Source of the DNA: Desulfobacterales bacterium
GTDB lineage: Bacteria; Desulfobacterota; Desulfobacteria; Desulfobacterales; ETH-SRB1
Assembly (NCBI GenBank): GCA_030017395.1
Contig: JASEIZ010000027.1
Location: 5,565 to 14,777, forward strand
Reading direction: 5' to 3'
Length of the DNA stretch: 9,213 bases
Shown here: positions 7,834-9,213 of the stretch, piece by piece
Layout of the letters: each line of letters starts with the position of its first letter
Position numbering within the stretch: position 1 is the stretch's first letter
Made by a program: the position numbers and the translations under genes
The notes under the pieces: model-generated
Told to the model about the DNA's origin: nothing
Seen by the model: only the letters and a program-made list of their open reading frames with translations
Database searches by the model: none

Positions 7834-7862
7834 AATATAACAGAAAAAACCGCCAGGGTAAA
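7834..7862 (-). promoter_or_regulatory. candidate promoter of the 73-residue gene-cfa operon
   Basis: On the minus strand TTTACC (7857-7862) and TATATT (7834-7839) are 17 bases apart. A consensus TATAAT also occurs just downstream at 7826-7831 but lacks a matching -35 box. The surrounding DNA is very AT-rich, so chance matches are likely. The leader would be about 80 bases and would contain the inverted repeat. Confidence 0.3.
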
Positions 7863-7972
7863 GATTTTTAAAAAAAACATTATATCCTAACTCAATGAAA
7901 CAATAGAAGATTATAAAGATCGCTTATGTTAAACTTATTTGGATATCGCTGATTAAACGGAATTGAAAAGCG

Positions 7973-8002
7973 TTGACAATCTTGACTTTATCTTGATAAA
8001 AT
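7973..8002 (+). promoter_or_regulatory. candidate sigma70-like promoter of the receiver/HD-GYP operon
   Basis: A perfect TTGACA at 7973-7978 is followed after 18 bases by TAAAAT at 7997-8002. Transcription would start near 8009, giving an unusually long leader of about 120 bases. A TATAAT at 8010-8015 could be an alternative -10 box but has no good -35 partner. Confidence 0.45.
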
Positions 8003-8129
8003 TAAAAAATATAATAAAAATTAATATGTTCTACGCAGAAAAGTAACTGCGACTCTATACGTCATGAAAGTTAACAAAGGTCACAAAGAAGGCCGAGTAA
8101 TAGATATATCAATATAAGGGAGCCAAAAA

Positions 8130-8495
8130 ATGAAAAAGATTTTAATTGTTGATGACCAGAAAGAGCTTCTCGACCTTATGGAAGCAACTCTCGCCGTAGA
8201 GGATTATAAGATTTTGAAAGCAACAAATGGAAAAGATGCTATTAATATTGCCATGTCTGAACAACCTGATATAATCATAATGGATATAACGATGCCTGGA
8301 AAATTTGACGGGCTTGAAGCAACCCGGATTTTAAAGAATGATTCGCAAACCAGCTCATGCCAGATAATCCTCCTGACCGCCAATGCCAAGAAAAATGATA
8401 TTAAAAAGGGCTTTTCAGCCGGCGCTGACGACTATTTTACTAAGCCTTTCAGCCCGCTGGAATTGATAAAAAAAGTAGAAGATATTCTTGGATAA
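8130..8495 (+). CDS. single-domain response regulator (CheY-like receiver)
   Basis: This 121-residue protein is a receiver domain alone, with no DNA-binding or enzymatic output. The acidic pocket is D8-D9, the phospho-acceptor is D52 in IIMDITMPG, and the switch and signalling residues are T83, Y102 and K105 in DDYFTKPF, so all key residues are present. It starts at an ATG preceded by GGGAG at seven bases. Eleven bases after its stop begins an HD-GYP gene, so a cognate histidine kinase probably controls that effector through this protein in trans. The kinase is not in the window. A phosphotransfer intermediate is an alternative role. It is cytoplasmic. Confidence 0.93.
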   Translation: MKKILIVDDQKELLDLMEATLAVEDYKILKATNGKDAINIAMSEQPDIIIMDITMPGKFDGLEATRILKNDSQTSSCQIILLTANAKKNDIKKGFSAGADDYFTKPFSPLELIKKVEDILG

Positions 8496-8506
8496 AGGAA
8501 GATTTT

Positions 8507-9213
8507 ATGGGCAACGATCAGTCTCATTCCAAATATTCTTATGCTGATCAACTGAAAAAATATGCATATGATTTTGCCAAAATTTACAGATCTGAAAAAC
8601 AAAAACGAAAAGAACTCGAAACCGTTAATTTGCAACTCGTCAAATACGGCCACGATTTAAACAGGTCTCTCTCAGAACTTAAAACCGCCAACCTTGAAAT
8701 CGAGAAAGCCTACCTTGATACCATCCACCGGCTTGTAATAGCAGCTGAATACAGGGATGAAGACACGGGCGATCACATTGCCCGCATAGGTCGCTACAGC
8801 GCACTGATAGCCGAAAAGCTCGGGAAGCAGCCTGATGTAAAGGCTAAAGATATGCTCTATGCAGCGCCTATGCATGACATCGGCAAAATCGGCATTCCAG
8901 ACCACATATTATTAAAGCCCGGCAAACCAACTGATGAAGAATTTGATATAATTAAAACCCATACCACTATAGGCGCGAATATCCTGTCAAATTCCGGTGC
9001 GAAAATAATTATACTTGCGGAGCAGATAGCCCTTTCCCATCATGAAAAATGGAATGGCCAAGGATACCCTAATGGCCTTTCCGGCTTTGATATTCCTACG
9101 GCAGGCAGAATTGTAGCCGTAGCAGATGTCTTTGACGCTCTGACGTCGAAACGCCCTTACAAAAAAGCTTTCCCCATGGAAGTTGCGCTTGACATTATGA
9201 AAAAAGAACGAGG
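8507..9213 (+). CDS. coiled-coil HD-GYP protein, probable c-di-GMP phosphodiesterase, 3' end cut by window edge
   Basis: 235 codons are visible from the ATG at 8507, which has AGGAAG six to eleven bases upstream. Residues about 11-75 are highly charged with heptad-like hydrophobics and should form a coiled coil. The HD-GYP domain follows: TGDHIARIGRYS near 87-98 with H90, the HD pair H123-D124 in MHDIGKIGIPD, H152 in KTHTTIGANIL, HHE at 178-180, GYP at 186-188 within GQGYPNGL, and D207-x-x-D210 in ADVFDALTSKRPYKKAF. The metal ligands and the GYP signature are intact, so it probably hydrolyses cyclic-di-GMP. There is no signal peptide or membrane segment. RpfG-like proteins carry a receiver fused to this domain; here the receiver is a separate upstream gene, and the coiled coil may provide dimerisation or docking. 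Only the end of the domain is missing. Confidence 0.92.
   Translation, partial: MGNDQSHSKYSYADQLKKYAYDFAKIYRSEKQKRKELETVNLQLVKYGHDLNRSLSELKTANLEIEKAYLDTIHRLVIAAEYRDEDTGDHIARIGRYSALIAEKLGKQPDVKAKDMLYAAPMHDIGKIGIPDHILLKPGKPTDEEFDIIKTHTTIGANILSNSGAKIIILAEQIALSHHEKWNGQGYPNGLSGFDIPTAGRIVAVADVFDALTSKRPYKKAFPMEVALDIMKKER

Larger units (their letters stand above)
7745..8129. other. AT-rich divergent intergenic region
   Basis: This 385-base gap separates the leftward cfa operon from the rightward receiver/HD-GYP operon. It holds candidate promoters for both, the inverted repeat at 7771-7789 and the receiver ribosome-binding site (GGGAG at 8118-8122, seven bases before the ATG). I see no small ORF with good start signals, tRNA or riboswitch-like fold. 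Confidence 0.6.

Noticed and set aside
8672..8905. 77-codon minus-strand open frame
   Set aside because: It is antisense to the HD-GYP coding region, whose motifs confirm the plus-strand frame.

Overview
The window reads as chromosome of a Gram-negative bacterium. A cyclopropane-fatty-acid synthase, a stand-alone CheY-like receiver and an HD-GYP protein would fit a deltaproteobacterium (Desulfobacterota), but no marker gene is present and this placement is only a guess. It holds six protein genes, one cut at each edge, and no RNA gene, insertion sequence or CRISPR array that I can support.

Left two thirds (1-6169, minus strand): a two-gene restriction-modification-like cassette. The first gene to be transcribed encodes a 1132-residue protein with an N-terminal phospholipase-D-type nuclease domain and a complete SNF2-type helicase motor. 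Its 3' end overlaps by 11 bases the start of a large gamma-class adenine-N6 DNA methyltransferase (Eco57I/PglX-like, motif NPPY), which runs off the left edge after 927 codons. Together they carry the parts of an ATP-dependent restriction enzyme: a nuclease, a DNA motor, a methylase and presumably a target-recognition region beyond the edge. A sigma70-like promoter lies just upstream of the helicase gene. Other core genes of BREX or DISARM are not in view.

Middle (6386-7744, minus strand): a likely operon of a 73-residue protein of unknown function followed 18 bases later by cfa. A strong ribosome-binding site fixes the cfa start at an ATG at 7504.

Intergenic region 7745-8129 is AT-rich and separates two divergent transcription units. 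It carries candidate promoters in both directions and one inverted repeat in the leader of the 73-residue gene.

Right end (8130-9213, plus strand): a single-domain response regulator followed 11 bases later by a coiled-coil/HD-GYP protein cut by the window edge. This looks like a phospho-relay output that controls cyclic-di-GMP degradation, with receiver and effector on separate polypeptides.

The most interesting content is the PLD-SNF2 helicase plus methylase pair. Its domain order matches that of single-chain Type ISP restriction enzymes but is split in two and uses an HKD nuclease. The pairing itself may already be known from databases; its activity cannot be judged from sequence.
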